A stretch of 34,676 bases of DNA from Bacteroidota bacterium (lineage in GTDB: Bacteria; Bacteroidota; Ignavibacteria; Ignavibacteriales; Ignavibacteriaceae). Below, piece by piece: positions 33,547 to 34,676 of the stretch (positions within the stretch are counted from its first letter, which is position 1; each line of letters opens with the position of its first letter). Made by a program: the position numbers and the translations under genes. The DNA is taken from assembly GCA_021824565.1 (NCBI GenBank), contig JAKAKL010000046.1:1-34676 (forward strand), read 5' to 3'. The notes under the pieces are model-generated. The model made no database searches, was not told where the DNA came from, and was given only the letters and a program-made list of their open reading frames with translations.

Positions 33547-33566
33547 AAATTTATTTGAATAAATTT
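33547..33566. promoter_or_regulatory. AT-only palindrome before the PLP enzyme gene
   Basis: AAATTTATT (33547-33555) pairs perfectly with AATAAATTT (33558-33566), about 28 bases upstream of the minus-strand start at 33519. It may be an operator or a weak terminator of the preceding gene. It is AT-only in AT-rich DNA, so chance is not excluded. Confidence 0.25.
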
Positions 33567-33609
33567 ACGGAGAATTTTTATGAATAAACAACCGAAAAAA
33601 CTTCCAAAA

Positions 33610-34676
33610 TTATTTTATAGCTTGCTGAATGTCCGCAATTAGATCTTCAACATCTTCTATCCCTACTGAAAAGCGGACGAGACTTTCCGTTAAGCCCATT
33701 TTCTCTCTGTCTGCTTTCGGCACCGATGCATGAGTCATGCTTGCCGGATGACTTATTAAACTTTCTACGCCGCCGAGGCTTTCACCTAAGGTAAATATTC
33801 TAACATTCTTCAGAATTTTCTTCGCAGTTTCAACATTCCCAAAGTCCACCGAGATCATTCCACCGAAACCCCGCATTTGTTTTTTAGCAAGCTCGTGCTG
33901 CAGATGACTTGACAATCCTGGATAATAAACTTTTTCAGCTAAACCGGAATCATTTAAAAAGTTTGCGAGCTTAATTGCATTTTCATTATGCCGCTCCATT
34001 CTTACTGCGAGCGTTTTTGTAGAACGAAGTACAAGCCAGCAGTCAAACGGCGATGGCACCGAACCAATTGCGTTCTGAATGTATCTCAGCCTATCATGAA
34101 TTTTTTCATTGCCTGTTACAATAATTCCGCCAATAACATCGCTGTGCCCATTAATATATTTCGTAGTGCTGTGCAAAACTATATCGCAACCGAGCATTAA
34201 CGGATTCTGGAAAAAAGGACTCATAAAAGTATTATCAACCACTGAAATCAAATTATGCTTTTTACAAATATCAGCTGCGGCAGATAAATCAGTAAGGTTC
34301 AGCATAGGATTCGTAGGAGTTTCAAGATAAACCATTTTCGTATTTGCAGCAATCGCATTTTCAATATTATTTACATTACTCGTATCGACCCATGAAAATT
34401 TTAAACCATAGTCTTTCATTATTAGTTCAAAGAGCCTGTAGGTGCCACCGTAAACATTGCTTGAAACAACAACGTGATCGCCGGCTTTTAGCAATCCCAT
34501 TAAAGCATGCGTTGCAGCTAAACCGGAGCCAAAAGCGATTCCATATTTTCCTTTTTCAAGCGCGGCAATGTTAGCTTCCAATGCCTGCCGCGTAAAATTT
34601 TGAGTTCGCCCGTATTCATAGCCTTTATTTTTTCCAAGTTCTTCCTGTGCATAAGTTGAAGTTTGATATATTGGAG
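33610..34676 (-). CDS. Cystathionine gamma-lyase/synthase-type PLP enzyme, N-terminus outside the window
   Basis: 354 residues are visible; the frame is open to the right edge and reads 'PIYQTSTYAQEELG', 'YEYGRTQNFTRQALEANIAA' there, the normal N-terminal region of the family, so roughly 20-30 residues are missing. The TTG at 34581 is internal, not the start. PLP lysine is in 'VLHSTTKYINGHSDVIGG', and the phosphate loop is 'GIAFGSGLAATHALM'. 'SSNVYGGTYRLFELI' (Gly-Gly, no Cys) fits cystathionine gamma-synthase or gamma-lyase rather than methionine gamma-lyase. It works in transsulfuration between homocysteine and cysteine; the direction cannot be told from sequence. Confidence 0.93.
   Translation of the reverse strand, partial: PIYQTSTYAQEELGKNKGYEYGRTQNFTRQALEANIAALEKGKYGIAFGSGLAATHALMGLLKAGDHVVVSSNVYGGTYRLFELIMKDYGLKFSWVDTSNVNNIENAIAANTKMVYLETPTNPMLNLTDLSAAADICKKHNLISVVDNTFMSPFFQNPLMLGCDIVLHSTTKYINGHSDVIGGIIVTGNEKIHDRLRYIQNAIGSVPSPFDCWLVLRSTKTLAVRMERHNENAIKLANFLNDSGLAEKVYYPGLSSHLQHELAKKQMRGFGGMISVDFGNVETAKKILKNVRIFTLGESLGGVESLISHPASMTHASVPKADREKMGLTESLVRFSVGIEDVEDLIADIQQAIK

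Overview
The window is AT-rich bacterial DNA that most likely comes from the Ignavibacteria (Ignavibacteriota) or a close relative in the Bacteroidota/Chlorobi group. The main evidence is two secreted proteins that end in the type IX secretion (T9SS) sorting domain, in the 'NYPNPFNPST' form typical of that lineage. The rplU promoter also matches the Bacteroidota-type TAnnTTTG -7 element. No rRNA, tRNA, insertion sequence, CRISPR array or prophage was seen.

Layout. Positions 1-6232 hold envelope and carbohydrate genes: a gene start cut by the left edge, a zinc metalloprotease that looks C-terminally truncated, a propeller-like lipoprotein, a small exported protein, class I fructose-1,6-bisphosphatase, and a secreted GH13 alpha-amylase with a T9SS tail. 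Positions 6712-10586 form a forward operon: etfB, etfA, an acyl-CoA dehydrogenase and a 70-aa protein. Positions 10619-14767 hold minus-strand accessory genes: an acetyltransferase, a secreted esterase, an acidic unknown, a DinB/DUF1572-type protein and a six-helix membrane protein followed by a possible 48-aa CxxC ORF. A large T9SS-exported propeller protein (15331-17358) faces a decayed VapC-type PIN toxin gene.

Positions 18079-23102 are the least explained part: six co-directional minus-strand genes. In order of transcription these are a four-helix membrane protein with a surface beta domain, a COG5526-type lysozyme-like protein with a peptidoglycan-binding tail, a 101-aa unknown, an exported beta-rich protein, a protein built almost wholly of seven-residue repeats encoded by 21/42-bp DNA repeats, and a helical protein resembling an uncharacterised Bacteroidota family. 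This cluster is the best candidate for an undescribed envelope-associated system, but that is inference from gene order only.

Positions 23529-34676 are mostly housekeeping: rplU-rpmA with a clear promoter and terminator. A tightly packed minus-strand run follows: DNA methyltransferase, xseA, xseB, dxs, Gfo/Idh oxidoreductase, response regulator, histidine kinase. Then come an exported beta-rich protein and two tandem Cys/Met-metabolism PLP enzymes, the second cut by the right edge.

Many starts were moved inward from the longest open frame because a Shine-Dalgarno sequence and a signal peptide or family length supported the inner codon; each case is explained.
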